Of a stretch of DNA of 64,000 nucleotides, positions 34,326 to 46,035 are shown piece after piece; position 1 is the stretch's first letter, and each line of letters opens with the position of its first letter. The notes under the pieces are model-generated. The model was not told the DNA's origin. It did no database searches and saw only the letters and a list, made by a program, of their open reading frames with translations. The translations under genes were made by a program, and so were the position numbers. Source of the stretch: Vanessa cardui (taxonomy: Eukaryota; Arthropoda; Insecta; Lepidoptera; Nymphalidae); NCBI RefSeq assembly GCF_905220365.1, contig NC_061136.1, forward strand, positions 1,297,514 through 1,361,513, given 5' to 3'.

Positions 34326-37300
34326 CTACCCTGATGTTCCACCGTTGGGCAACTCCTTGAGCCGATTGTTCTCAGCGACCAACGCTTGAACACGTTGCTC
34401 GTATTTCTCTCTCAGTTCCTGCAGACAATATTATGAAAAATTTGATATCGATAAGATTATCAAAATATTTGATCAAAAATGGTCTCGTTACAACAACAGC
34501 CTGTAAATTCCCACTGCTGGGCTAACGGCCTCCTCTCCCTTAGAGGAGAAGGTTTGGAACATATTCCACCACGCTGTTCCAATGCGGGTTGGTGGAATAC
34601 ACATGTGGCAGAATTTCTATGAAATTCGTCACATGCGGGTTTCCTCACGATGTTTTCCTTCACCGCCGAGTACGAGATGAATTTTAAAGCACATGAATCA
34701 GCGGTGCTTGCCTGGGTTTGAACCCGCAATCATCGGTTAAGATGCACGCGTTCTAACCACTGGGCCATCTCGTTAATCTATCAAATTACTGTGAAAAAAG
34801 GAACTGGAAAAGAAAGGAAAGTTTTCTCTCAACGTTATAAAATGTAATCGTTATTAAAGAAAATGTAGTCCTTCTCAGAATATTGTTCCATTAGTACAAG
34901 CAGGCTGCGTGCAGGGTATACAAGCGTGTGACCTTGAAGAGCGCGAGCTGCGTCTCGTACTCGCGGCGCAGGTCGTCGTTGATGTGCGTGCTGGTCTGCG
35001 CGCGCCGCAGTACCAGCTCGTAGCGCTCCTTCTCCGCCTTGAAGCGCGCCTCCATCACCTGTAAACGCTCCTGCGCCACGACAAGCCACGATACAAATTA
35101 TATACTGCTGCTTCCAGAGCAGGTCTGAGCATTGAGTAATATCAGGTAATATTAATATCTGCATAAGGGTTTGATGATTAGCTTATTGCTTAATCTTGTC
35201 TCATATTTAAGATTAAAGATACTGATCAAGCCAGTAAAAAGAGTTCTTATTTTTTTCTGACAGATTATAATTCTACTGCTCTATTCACCAATTATATTTC
35301 AATCAGCAACTAAGCCTGAGCTACGATTTGAAAATACCCGTAAATACCTATGAAAAAAAAATGAACAAAAATACGTCTGGCACAACTCCTAAAATTTCAA
35401 ATACCTTTATAATTGGCATGGCAATGATAATGCGTGAAGTGACTGCTTATTCAAGTAACAAAACTTTTCTGCTAATATACCTTTATACCAATTTAAAGAG
35501 ACAGAAATTTAAAGTGCAATTATTAAAAAGGTAACTCACTTCCATGGCCTTCACTTCAGAGTTTCTTATTTCCAGCAAGTCCTTAGTAATTTGATTGATG
35601 TCCTTCAAAGACTGAACTTGTGTCGTCAACGCTTCTATCTGTAGTTCTTGGTTCTTGACCATCTTCGTTTTGTCGAAGATCATTCCACGGGCTTTGCTAA
35701 GAAGCTGAAGTATTGGAAATAACAAAAAGGTTAAAAGAAACCAAAAAAACAAAACAAGAGAGAAGACAAAAGTACGGAGACTCAATCGGCTTATCTTCAA
35801 TCTCTTAAAATATAATTTATAGTCTGTTTGATGTACCGCATAGTTAATTATGGAAATAATTAAGTGGACACTTTTCGTTATTTGCATCCATTTTTAAAAA
35901 AATACGTGTGAAAATTCAAATGATTTAAGTTAAGTCCAAGTCTAAAACGTTTAAAATGCATAAAAAAAATCTCAACGACTATAGAACCTGTACAAAATTT
36001 ATGTTTAAAGCTGGAAGGCTTTGTATAGTTATAGGTTATAGGGTAGCGTATCCTACGCTGACGACCAACCCGATTTGAATAATTCGTTTTGCGTTCGATA
36101 GTCCACGGCTAGAGAAAAATACTAGACTGTAAAACTTAATTGCCGTAATCAGAAAGTCCATAACTTTAAACGTCTATAAATATGGCTCACTGCATGAAAC
36201 GAGCACACATTTTATAATTAATCAGAATCTAACTCATTAAACCTACAAGTACAAAAATTATCACCGATATATCCTTCGTGCATCGAGAATTTTAACAAGT
36301 GTATAATGCTTAATAACTCAATGTGGTATAATCACCTATACATTCTTAGTAAAAAGTATAAATTACCTTAAGTTGAAAATAGGAATACTAAAGTTCATAT
36401 GATACGCATCATTAAATTCGATTGAGACTTATAATGATAATGCCTGTAGATTCCAATATTATCAAATCAGCGAATATATGTGCCTGGCTAGTAATCTTTA
36501 ATTTCTTATAAAATAGCTTCCATGAATTCCACCCCCTTTTTTCTTTCAATAAAAGCGGCCAAAATTCCACTTAAATAACTTATAATCAAATAACTTTCGT
36601 ACTACGTAAATACATGAAGAAAAGTTTATGTCATTTATTAAGCAATATATATTAATAGCACAATAAATACCTAGTACTAATCGATTTATCTAATCTTTAA
36701 GTTTCACGAAACCCTACGAGGTATAAGTTCAGAACAGTGTTCGTAGCTTAATCAGATCCAATAAATATGTCGTCTGTCTAAACTATTCAAACGTAAATAA
36801 GGTCGTTTCAAAGCAAAACGTCAATCATTTATCCAATACTAAGAAGTGACAAAGATTATCGTCGGTCCGCCGTTTTATTAGATTTAATGTAATTGTTGTT
36901 TTCCTTCGCAGATTGTTCCTTTTCGGATTATCTCGAGCTTTTGTATTTGATGAATTATTACGAATAATATTACGATGTCTAATGTCCAATAAATATTTGA
37001 TTGTTTTGATTAATGTTGCTTATGCTCGATGAAGTTATCGATGTATGAGTAACTCTTTGTATTGGTATAGTCTTTTGTTTGTATTTCGGCTTACTAACTC
37101 CATAACAATCGATGTTTTATTACTGAGTTGATCGTTATGCTTTTGTCTTGATATTATTATTGTTTGATTTGCTTTTATTAGGAAGGAATTACCTTAGGTA
37201 CTTTAAAAGAAAATGCCACGAAAAAATAATCGAATCAACATAAAACTTTTGTTTTACGGGAATCTTGTTCCAACGATTATACAGCGTGACAAAACTTGCG

Positions 37301-40300
37301 ACTTCACGTCAAAATATGCATAAGCAGTAATAAAATTAAATGTAGGTTATATTTATATAAGTTACGAAAATAAAATAATGAAATGTATCTATTAGTGTGG
37401 AAGTCACATTGCCACTCTAAAGGAATCTGTGAAACAAGGAAATAATATTAAACATTCATTCAGTTATCACACAGAGGCAGTCAAATTAACGTTAAACCAA
37501 TTCTGATAATATAATAATCAACAATCACTTCTATTTATATAATCTATAAATGCTGACGACTCAAATCAAATTTTACTCCCAAACTTCAGTTTCTGAAACG
37601 CTAATCAAAAACAAATTAATTAATCTGGCTTAAATCCGAATTGTCATTCGTCGGTGACGGTGACGCTATAGGCGACCAATGAGCGTTTAGATTAAGTCTA
37701 ATTAATTAATCTGCCTTAAGCCAACGTTTCAGATACAAGACTTATAGTACGATTTTTAATTCGAGTCAGTAAAATGACAAGTGCAACTGTCACTTATACA
37801 AAAAAGGGTTACCCGCTACAATAGTGATGTTCGGCAATCAATAGACTTCGACATTTAGTCATGCTTTATTTTATTAGGTATCAAAGCGTTTTTTTTTTAT
37901 TGTAAATTAATACATACCGTATTAAATAATACGATTTTAGAAATATGGACCTTACCAGTGTATTAAAATTTCTCTCAATCACTGTGAGCTCAACCCGATA
38001 GAGTTAATTTGGGCTCAAGCAAAGGGGTACATCGCCAGGAACAATAAAACTTTTAAAATAAATGACGTGAAAAAATTATTTGAAGAAGGCCTGAAGGAAG
38101 TGACACCTGAAAATTGGAGACGAAGACAAAATGTGTCAACTCGACCACATCATAGACGAATATGTGGATTCATTTGTTATAAATGTAACTGATATCGATT
38201 CCGATTCTGAATATACCGATTCAGAATCGGAGTCGGAATCAATAACAACCGTAATGAATAAAAACGTATAAAATGACTTGTATTTTCCTGACCTTTTAGT
38301 GTTAATTCCTCTGAACCTCTTTATACATTTTTTCCCAGCTTTGTAATAATATTGTAGTGAGAAATTTTAATACGCTGGTAAGGTCCATATTTCTAAAATC
38401 GTATTATTTAATACGGTATGTATTAAATATTTATAATAAAAAACGCTTTGATACTTAATAAAATAAAGCATGACTAAATGTCTATGTCTATTGATTGCCG
38501 AACAGTATCAGTGACAGTTGCACTTGTTATTTTACTGACTGGAATTAGTAATAGTGCTTTAGTCGAAATTCCCAAAATTATAGTCGAGATTCTATCACAT
38601 CACTATTTATTTGAGATTAAAAACCTGCAACACTGGAAATGTCATTTTACTGACTCGAATTAATAATTTTACTATAAGTATTTTACTGTTCTATTTTTAA
38701 AATTTTAGATATGTATGTACATGTGAATTTTATTCTTTTTTTTATTTGTTCTATTTTTGAAATATTGTCTCGTAGGAAATATTTGTAAAGGGATTGTTGA
38801 CTGTTATGATACATAATATTCTTTTTGCACGCCTGTAACGTTTCATGGTTACAATTATGTGAGTTTATTTATTGCACTGTGACTTTTTAAATATCTGGTA
38901 AAATTTGAATGTTTAGGGTATTGCAAGAATTTGTACATCGCCACAAGTAAAATTGCCTAACTGCGATTTTTCTGAGAAGCAAGTCCTTTTTCTTAATCTT
39001 TGACACTGACAGAATTACTTATTTGAAAATACACGCGTTTTTTTTTATTTGTATAACTTAACGCTAACGAAGTCTACGTAGGTAGATTCGTTAGAATTTC
39101 CCAAAGACCTTCTCGTCCTGTAGTGACGTCAATAATATCCAAATACTAATCTAACTTATCTATATCAACATAAATCTACAAAATTGTATCGTCAACTACA
39201 ACTTCGAGAAGATAATCTAAGGACGAATGTATGACTGACCTCTTCGTGCTGTAGTTTAATTTTCTCCACTAACTCGTGGTTTTTATTCCCAGGCTTAGAG
39301 AGAGCTGCTTGTAGTTCCGTCTCTAGGTTCTTGACTCTAGCTTTCAGGAGATCTATTTCTTCTTCGCGTACCTAATAATTGAGAATTATACAGATTAATG
39401 ATTTTATCTTTTCATTAAAATTTTTGCTTATCCCTATATAATCTATGAGACTTAAATAATTGGTCTTAATCTGAATGACAGTTTCAATATTATAAATTTT
39501 ACTCACTTTAAGTTCTAACTTAAAGCCATCTTCCGTCCTTTCCTTCTTAAACTTTTCTAGTTCTTCAATCTTGTTGAGAAGTTCCTGTTCTCTTTGTTGC
39601 CAATCGTTCTGTTTTAAAAAAAAGAAAACAATTTAAATTATAAATGGAATCTCGTGTTTATTAATTTAAAAAAAAATCTTGAAAGATGTCTGTTTTAAAA
39701 TGCCTCCAGACAATTGAAAACAGATAAAGTTATAAACAGTCAAACTATTTCATCGCCAATGAATAATATTTACAAAGATTTATTAATATATTTATAAATG
39801 AAACTAAACTTATTTATAAATTAACAGCGTAACATATATATTTTAGTTTACAATATATTGTCAATGTAACTAGTGGCTACACATGTAATGCTCATTTTAA
39901 AAGGCGATGTTGCCCATTTAACCTTACGAGTTACCTAATAATTCGATATCAATTTCAATTCCATAATATTTTTACTTAATATTTAACTTACAGATTGTTG
40001 TGTTCCATCACTTTTTTCTTCGGATTTGACTTCATCTGCCTTTGTTTCAACAGCAGGAACTGTTGGGACTGTTGCTGCAGCATCAGCTGCCGTTGCTTGA
40101 ACATCAGGGCCAGGTTCTTTTTTTGCTTCGGGTTCTTTTGGCGGAACTTCATTTGAATTAGTAACAACTTCAGAGACAGACGTTTGAGTAGCTATTTGTA
40201 CTGTTTCTGGCTTCAGAGCCTGTTCTGTCACAGTATCTGTTTTAGACGCACTCTCAACTGTTTTGACTTCCTCCTTAATAACAAAAACGACTTGATTATA

Positions 40301-42172
40301 TGAAGAACCGATAAGTAATATAAATAGGAAAATTTTCAAAGTTTTAATATTAATCTAAATATATTCTATGTAACCGTCAAATTAAACTAAATAACCAAGA
40401 CCACTTACAAGTGGTTTCGGTTCCACCTTTGGAGTTTCAATTGGTTTTACTTCCGATGCCCCTTCTCCACTGCCTGCCCCTTGTACTTGCGCTGGATCCG
40501 CCTGAAAACATAAAAATGTTTACACATGATATAATTGAACCATTTTTTTTATTTTGTGATTCCCATTAATTAAACAAAGCGATAATATTTTACTACTCAA
40601 ATATATTTTTATATGTATATTGTATATACACCAGAACTTATAAAAACGAAAAATCTAAGAAGTTTTCTTTATGTAAAAATAGAGCTCAGAGCTTGCTTTC
40701 AATTTAGGAAAAAGTTGGTCTAAAGGAGTGTGCACACTACACCGTCTCATACCTTGACCGTGTAATGGACGTATCGGGTACGGAAATGACCATGACATGG
40801 TCTACTACGACCAATGGAACGTATTAACAGCTTGTCGCATGTATGGTTTTCATAAAGTCGTATATGACGCAAAAATATATAAATAAGCATGGAGGCTAAT
40901 AATTATTGACTTTCATGCAGGATATTTTATGTATATACTTTTGAATTTATTGGACTGAAATAATTACATTGTAATTAAAATGTTAAAAAAGAGAAACGAT
41001 AGATTTTCTTGACGTTTCTTCTCGATAGAATCTACATTCCGAAGCGGTGGTAGGTTTACGTTTAATACAATTATTTGAAAACTACAACAACACAACAGCA
41101 TGTAAATTTCCCACTACTGGGCTAAGGCCTCTTCTCCCTTTGAGGAAAAAGTTCGGAACATATTCCACAACGCTGTTCCAATGCGGGTTGGTGAAATGCA
41201 CATGTAGTAGAATTTGTATGAAATTAGACACATGCAGCTTTCCTCACAATGTTTTCATTTAATACCGAACATGAGACGAATTATAAACACAAATTAAGCA
41301 CATGAATATCCAGTGGTGTTTGCCTGGGTTTTCAACCCGCAATCATCGGTTGAGATGCACGAGTTCTACAAAACTGTCAAACCCGTATCGTAACTGTACA
41401 GGCAAAATATTCTCGTTCACAATTATTTACGCTATTGATCAGTGAAATGACAATGAGTAGTCACTGTGGTGGTCACGTGTAGACATAGCACGGACATGGA
41501 GTAAGAGACAGTGTAGGGCGCATATGTTGTTTTGGAAATCGCTTCATTAGATTCGTTAACAGGAATAACGAGAAATCGTTTATTGATATAATATTTAGCA
41601 ACGACATTATCAGTTTGCTTTAGGCCCGGGTTCAATTCCTATGATAATTTCAGAAATTCCTTATCATAATAATAATCGTTTTCCAAAAAACTTAAAGAAT
41701 AAATAATGTTACAATACAAATAAATATAAATGTATTTTTACCAACATGCCAATGTCATGTAAAATAAAAGTATTAAGTTACAAAGAATAATAAAGAGGCA
41801 AATATTTGATTATTATTTGAAACAAAATATAATAATGTAAAGTACATTTAAATTATCGTTGAATAAATGTAAATTAAAGTCGTCATACTATATGCGTATT
41901 TCCTTTGTTACCTTAACGCCACACGATTCTCGTACTCTGGTCCATATAGACCTCATACTATAATCGTCAATTTCACGTAAATCGATACAACCGTTCTAAA
42001 TCCATTTCCATCACCGTCCATTAAATTTCACAACACATTAGGCATACGTGGATTAAAATTACCCGGCAAATGGGTGACATGACACAAATTTATTTTTAAT
42101 AATTTATATAGCTTTTACGTAGGCAAATGCGTCAGTATCGTTAAAAGAAAGAGGTTTTATATCACTTACCAT
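34326..42172 (-). CDS. acidic and coiled-coil protein, eight exons (possibly quick-to-court-like)
   Basis: Minus-strand exons joined by GT..AG introns: 42172-42170, 40501-40409, 40273-39992, 39608-39507, 39371-39240, 35704-35540, 35058-34933 and 34418-34326 (stop TAG). Every intron is phase 0 and the joined frame is 331 residues. The first coding exon contributes only the ATG, followed directly by GTAAGTGAT. Residues 2-126 are a low-complexity Glu/Pro/Thr/Ala tail without hydrophobic segments. Residues 127-331 are heptad-rich, with phrases such as VREEEIDLLKARVKNLETEL, LLSKARGMIFDKTKMVKNQE and ELREKYEQRVQALVAENNRL. The protein is probably cytosolic with a dimeric coiled coil. The LLSKARGMIFDKTK region reminds me of insect quick-to-court proteins, but that is from memory and unproven. 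AATAAA on this strand at 34251-34246 may be the poly(A) signal. An in-phase exon could be missed in the 3.5-kb intron 35705-39239. The structure is well supported, the name is not. Confidence 0.8.
34491..34773 (-). repeat. tRNA-derived SINE (family S1) in the last intron of the coiled-coil gene
   Basis: Well preserved: CAACAACAGCCTGTAAATTC, TTGGAACATATTCCACCACG, GAACCCGCAATCATCGG and CTAACCACTGGGCCATCTCG. It lies between the exons at 34418 and 34933 and is in the same transcriptional orientation as the gene. Confidence 0.85.
35705..37757. other. large intron of the coiled-coil gene, left part
   Basis: AT-rich with no repeat of the families above and no in-phase exon that I could support. Confidence 0.5.
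37758..38661. mobile_element. Tc1/mariner-like element remnant with long inverted arms
   Basis: The left arm begins AATTCGAGTCAGTAAAATGA at 37758, and the right arm ends in its complement at 38661. Inner arm sequence (GTTCGGCAATCAATAGAC, CATGCTTTATTTTATTA, ATACCGTATTAAATAATACG) is complementary on both sides, giving arms over 200 bp. The right arm has about 110 extra bases that contain the terminal word AATTCCAGTCAGTAAAATAA a second time. The core holds the end of a transposase frame. It lies in an intron of the coiled-coil gene. TA or TTAA flanks are compatible with mariner-type insertion. Confidence 0.75.
37980..38271 (+). pseudogene. C-terminal fragment of a Tc1/mariner-superfamily (DDE_3) transposase
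   Basis: The conceptual product begins HCELNPIELIWAQAKGYIAR and continues through NNKTFKINDVKKLFEEGLKE. The ELNPIE..W phrase is the conserved region around the last catalytic acidic residue in Tc1/mariner-type transposases. The frame then shifts near 38120 (after VTPENW). The +1 frame continues with an acidic Asp/Glu/Ser-rich tail (DIDSDSEYTDSESESES) to a TAA at 38271. Everything N-terminal, including the first two catalytic Asp residues, has been deleted. The element is therefore non-autonomous and the gene is dead. Confidence 0.75.
40984..41066 (+). repeat. R3 fragment in intron 1 of the coiled-coil gene
   Basis: AAAAAAGAGAAACGATAGAT, TTCTTCTCGATAGAATCTAC and CATTCCGAAGCGGTGGTAGG. The 3' part is missing and an S1 copy starts 17 bp later. 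Confidence 0.6.
41083..41370 (-). repeat. tRNA-derived SINE (family S1) in intron 1 of the coiled-coil gene
   Basis: TACAACAACACAACAGCATG, CTACTGGGCTAAGGCC, CGCAATCATCGGTTGAGATG and CACGAGTTCTACA. The last 20 bases or so of the head, including the A box, are missing. Confidence 0.75.
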
Positions 42173-43034
42173 ATTTTGGTTCGAAAACGACAACGTTTAC
42201 TTAATTAGAAATTAATCTAGAAATTGCTTCGAATTTTAAACAGCAAACCGCGCACAAGTAACACCCGAAACTTTAACACTATCTATTTCAGGAGTGCAGA
42301 CGCAGAGATTTAAAAATAGAACACGTTTGAAAGCGCTCAGAAATTCTCAACTTTCGCGCTTAACTTTCAATTTGTAGATATTTTTTACATAAATTATCTT
42401 TAAAAACTTTTAATAAAATACAAGTTTTGCGTAAAATATGTACATCATATATTTTCTTAAATGGTAATGCGTGATTTATAGCATCACATTATAATATCTT
42501 ACTAAAATAAGTATTATTAATAAATAAGAATTCAACTTAATAAGACCTACTTCCAAAAATATTACACTTAGTGATCTTTCTCCGGGAAGACCGTACCTAC
42601 TTTAGGATATCTGTCATCTAGCTTTAAACAAAAGTGACATTCTTCATTAAAAAACTGTCTATCTATCTAACTATCGTAGCCAAGATTTAATAAGTATTTC
42701 AAATCTGTATCGAGATAAGATGGCAATGGCTGAGCGGGAAGTCTGGCTGGCAATTACTTCACTATGTAGTCCATTCCATATTCCAATAACCATAAATATC
42801 TTTTTTCAGTTAATTCTGACTACGAGATATTTTAATTATAAAAGCTTTTTTGCTAAATATTCAACAACAACAACGAGCGCTTTGTTATTTACCTATACCA
42901 TAGCTACGTGGACCAGCAAATTTCCAAAACTCTGGGAGCTAAAATCATAGCATGTCTTTCATCTACTATTCATGATTGACATTTTTAACTTTTCCGTTTC
43001 GTAAATTCAAATCGTTTGTAAAAAATAAAATAAG
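42173..43034. other. presumed 5' leader and upstream region of the coiled-coil gene
   Basis: The bases immediately 5' of the ATG on the minus strand must be untranslated leader, but I see no TATA box or defined start site. The open frame at 42720-42950 has no support. Confidence 0.4.
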
Positions 43035-45698
43035 AATAGAATAGAATAGAATATACTTTATTGTACACCACAAACAAGAAACTTTACATGGAACAAAAAA
43101 TAATAAATTAAAATGTACAAAAAGGCGGTCTTATCGCTAAGTAGCGATTTCTGCCAGACAACCTTTAATTTAGGGAAATTGTGCAGCGAAAAGGTAGGTG
43201 GTGCCTAATATATACAATAATACATATATAAATAAACATACATACATATATACATAAATATATATACTAATAAAATAAATGAACAATTACACATATAAAT
43301 ATAAATGAATATATTAAATATATAATATATAAGTCGTCTCAAACTTAATTATGTAAATACAAAAATTTAAATAAGTCACAGTAAGTAAAAAAAAAAAAGA
43401 AGAAACAAAATAAAATTAACAAATAAAACATAAAAACTATACAAGACCATAAAGTGACTGAGTTTCCATAGCCAGATAGTGCTCTTTTACCAACCTCTTA
43501 AAAGACAATAGCGTTTGCGCTTGCTTAATGTTAATGGGTAAAGCATTCCACAGTTGGATAGCCTGTACGGTAAAGGACATTTTGAAAAATTTTGTGTTAT
43601 GCACAGGTATCCTCAATGTCAGATTTTCAGCCGATCTTAACCCTTTATTATATAGTCCTAGGAACTCAAATTTTTCCTTTAAATAAGTCGGGGCATTAAC
43701 ATTAAACAAGACGCAATAAAGAAGCGAGAGAACATGCAGATTCCGGCGAAAGCGAATAGATAACCACTTGAGTTTAGATCGAAAGTTGGAAACATGGTCA
43801 TATTTGCGCAAGCCAAATATGAAACGTATAGCAATATTTTGGAGTCGCTCAAGTTTGTTTAGTTGGTCCTCGGTTAAATTAAGATAGCTTGCGTCAGCGT
43901 AATCGAGAATAGATAGGAGTAAAGATTGTGCTAACATAATTTTGGTTGGAATAGGAAGGAAATAACGCAGACGCTGTAGAGATTTAATGGAGCCAATAGT
44001 TTTCCGACTTAGTTCTTTAATATGGCAGTTCCACGATAGAGTATTATCTAAATGATTACCTAGATTTTTAACATTTGGACTATAAGGTATTACGGCATTA
44101 TTAAATTTTATGTAAGGTAAATCAGACCAAACCACTCTCGAAACCAAACTCTGGCTGCCAATAATAATGGCCTGAGACTTAGAGGGGTTCACCTTGAGAC
44201 CATGAGACTTACTCCAATGGCAGATCTCTTCCAAGTCATTATTAATGGCAGAAATAGCAAGAGGTAGGTTCTCTAGGGTGGAATGGCGATAAATCTGTAT
44301 ATCATCTGCATACATGTGAAAGAGAGAAGTGATTTTAGATGTTATAGAATTAATAAATAGTGAAAAGAGTAAAGGTGACAAGACTCCCCCTTGAGGTACG
44401 CCGGATTTTACAACACTCCAAGACGAGACAGTCTCATCAATACGGACACGTTGCCGGCGCCCTCGTAGGTAACTGCGAAACCAATCAATAACTGACGGAG
44501 ATATGTTAACAGAACGTAGCCGACCTAACAGTATATCATAGTCGACAGTGTTAAAAGCATTGCTAAAGTCCAGTAAAGTCATAACTGTTAGGTGCTTATT
44601 GTCCATTCCCCATCGAATGTCGTCGGTAACTTTCACCAGCGCAGTAACCGTACTATGACCAGGACGGGAACCGGATTGTAAGGGATTTAGGATATGGAAT
44701 TGATTAAGGAATAGACTAAGCTGGTGATGGACTAGCTTCTCTAGAACTTTTGAAAGAAAAGGTAGAATGGAGATTGGGCGAAAGTCGGAACAAGTGCTGG
44801 GGTTAGCCTTTTTTGGTAACGGAATAATTTGAGCATTTTTCCATGCATCAGGGAATTCGCAGGTATTAACGGAATGGTTTAGGATGTGAGTTAAAACAGG
44901 GATAATGATGTCAATGATAGGTAATATCATACTACGGCTAATACTATCCTACAGAAGAGGTGCCTACAGAATTGGACGTGATAGACAATATGTTCTTTTT
45001 AACATCACATTCAGTAAATTGATTCAATGTAAACGGTGGATAATTTGGAGTTGACATTGAAGAGAGAGTATCAAGCGTAGATTTTTTATCAGCGCTATCC
45101 ATTACGTTAGCAGCAGAAAAGTGATTATTAAGATTTTCAATATCCATATTAGAAGAAAGTGAAATTTGAGAATTTTTACCAACTCCAAGTGACTTTAAAA
45201 ATTTCCATGTTCTGGTTGTGTCGCCGTTTTCGACAGATTTGTGAATGTGACGTCGTTGTGCATCTCTACACAATGTATTGCAGCGATTACGAAATTTATT
45301 GTACTTTGTGCGATTGGCCTCTGTTTGATCTGACTTCAATCGTGCTTTATAAAGTGCTTTTTTGGCAATCATAGCTTTTAAATCATCACAAGGCCATGGT
45401 GCAGGAAGATGTTTAATTTTAACAGGTCTAACAGGGGCATACCTGTCGTACAGCTGTATTAAAAGCGAATTGAAAATGTTTAGTTTTTCATCTATCGTGG
45501 ATGCACCAATTACTACTGACCAATCGATTTTACCAGCATCTGTACGGAGACTGTCAATATCCATTCCACCAAAATTACGCTGCAGAAGTACTCTCGGCTT
45601 CGCTTTTGGAGGACGTATTTTATAAGAAAGATAGATGAGATCATGGTATGAAAATGCATCAGCTGAGCACTGACCATACTTAAACACATGATCTAAGG
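43035..45698 (-). mobile_element. 5'-truncated Jockey/CR1-like LINE, 2.7 kb
   Basis: Minus-strand order is the end of an endonuclease domain, a linker, the reverse transcriptase, a 400-bp 3' untranslated region and a (TTCTA)n tail (plus strand AATAGAATAGAATAG at 43035-43052). TAAAATAAG occurs at both edges (43026-43034 and 45699-45707) and is a plausible target duplication, which fixes the truncation point near 45698. Most of the endonuclease and any ORF1 are missing, so the copy cannot move on its own. Confidence 0.85.
43437..45698 (-). pseudogene. LINE ORF2: endonuclease end plus reverse transcriptase, frameshifted
   Basis: Two frames make up one ancestral protein. The upstream frame (45698 to 44944) starts with SYHDLIYLSYKIRPP, the typical end of an APE-type endonuclease, and has a basic linker. 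It stops after a locally duplicated TCTGTAGG. The next frame picks up with DSISRSMILPIID and runs to 43437; 497 residues are counted from the Met at 44930. In that part the RT motifs are intact: FRPISILPFLSKVLEKL near residues 50-66, D121 in LLDFSNAFNTVDY, GVPQGGVLSPLLFSLF near 177-192 and YADD at 207-210. The C-terminal part has the usual LLSILDYADASYLNL region. The single frameshift near 44943 and the 5' truncation make it a pseudogene. Clade assignment to Jockey/CR1 is by motif style only. Confidence 0.85.
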
Positions 45699-45803
45699 TA
45701 AAATAAGGTAAAATAAAAGTAAAAAAGGCATATTATTCGATAAAAGATTTTGTAGACGATAAAAAAGCGTGGAATTAATGCGTTTTTACTTCCAGGTTCC
45801 AGG

Positions 45804-45948
45804 TTAAAAAAGAGTAACTACTGAGTTTCTTGCCGGTTCTTCTCGGTAGAATCTACTTTCCGAACCGGTGTTAGCTTCACTTAATTGTTAAATGACGATT
45901 CAAAATTACTTGTAAAAGCCTAATTGAATAAAGTTTATTTTGATTTTG
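45804..45948 (+). repeat. short retroposon, family R3, well preserved
   Basis: Begins TTAAAAAAGAGTAACTACTG and ends CTTGAATAAAGTTTATTTTG then ATTTTG. It lies about 105 bp beyond the LINE and is followed at once by an R2 end fragment. Confidence 0.8.
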
Positions 45949-45951
45949 TAC

Positions 45952-46035
45952 ATGACTAATCATGTATTGCTGTTTGGTGGTGAAATGTCTGATGAGCGGA
46001 ATACATACCGACAGGTTGATACAAAACCCTACCAC
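45952..46035 (+). repeat. R2 3' end fragment
   Basis: GTATTGCTGTTTGGTGGTGA, ACATACCGACAGGTTGATAC and AAAACCCTACCACTAAA correspond to the last 80 bases of R2. Confidence 0.55.

Noticed and set aside
38478..38663. Small plus-strand protein at the end of the mariner-like remnant
   Set aside because: It is entirely within the inverted arm, and its mirror on the left arm is not open in the same way.
45159..45625. Plus-strand open frames in the LINE
   Set aside because: They are shadows of the minus-strand ORF2, which has recognisable domains.
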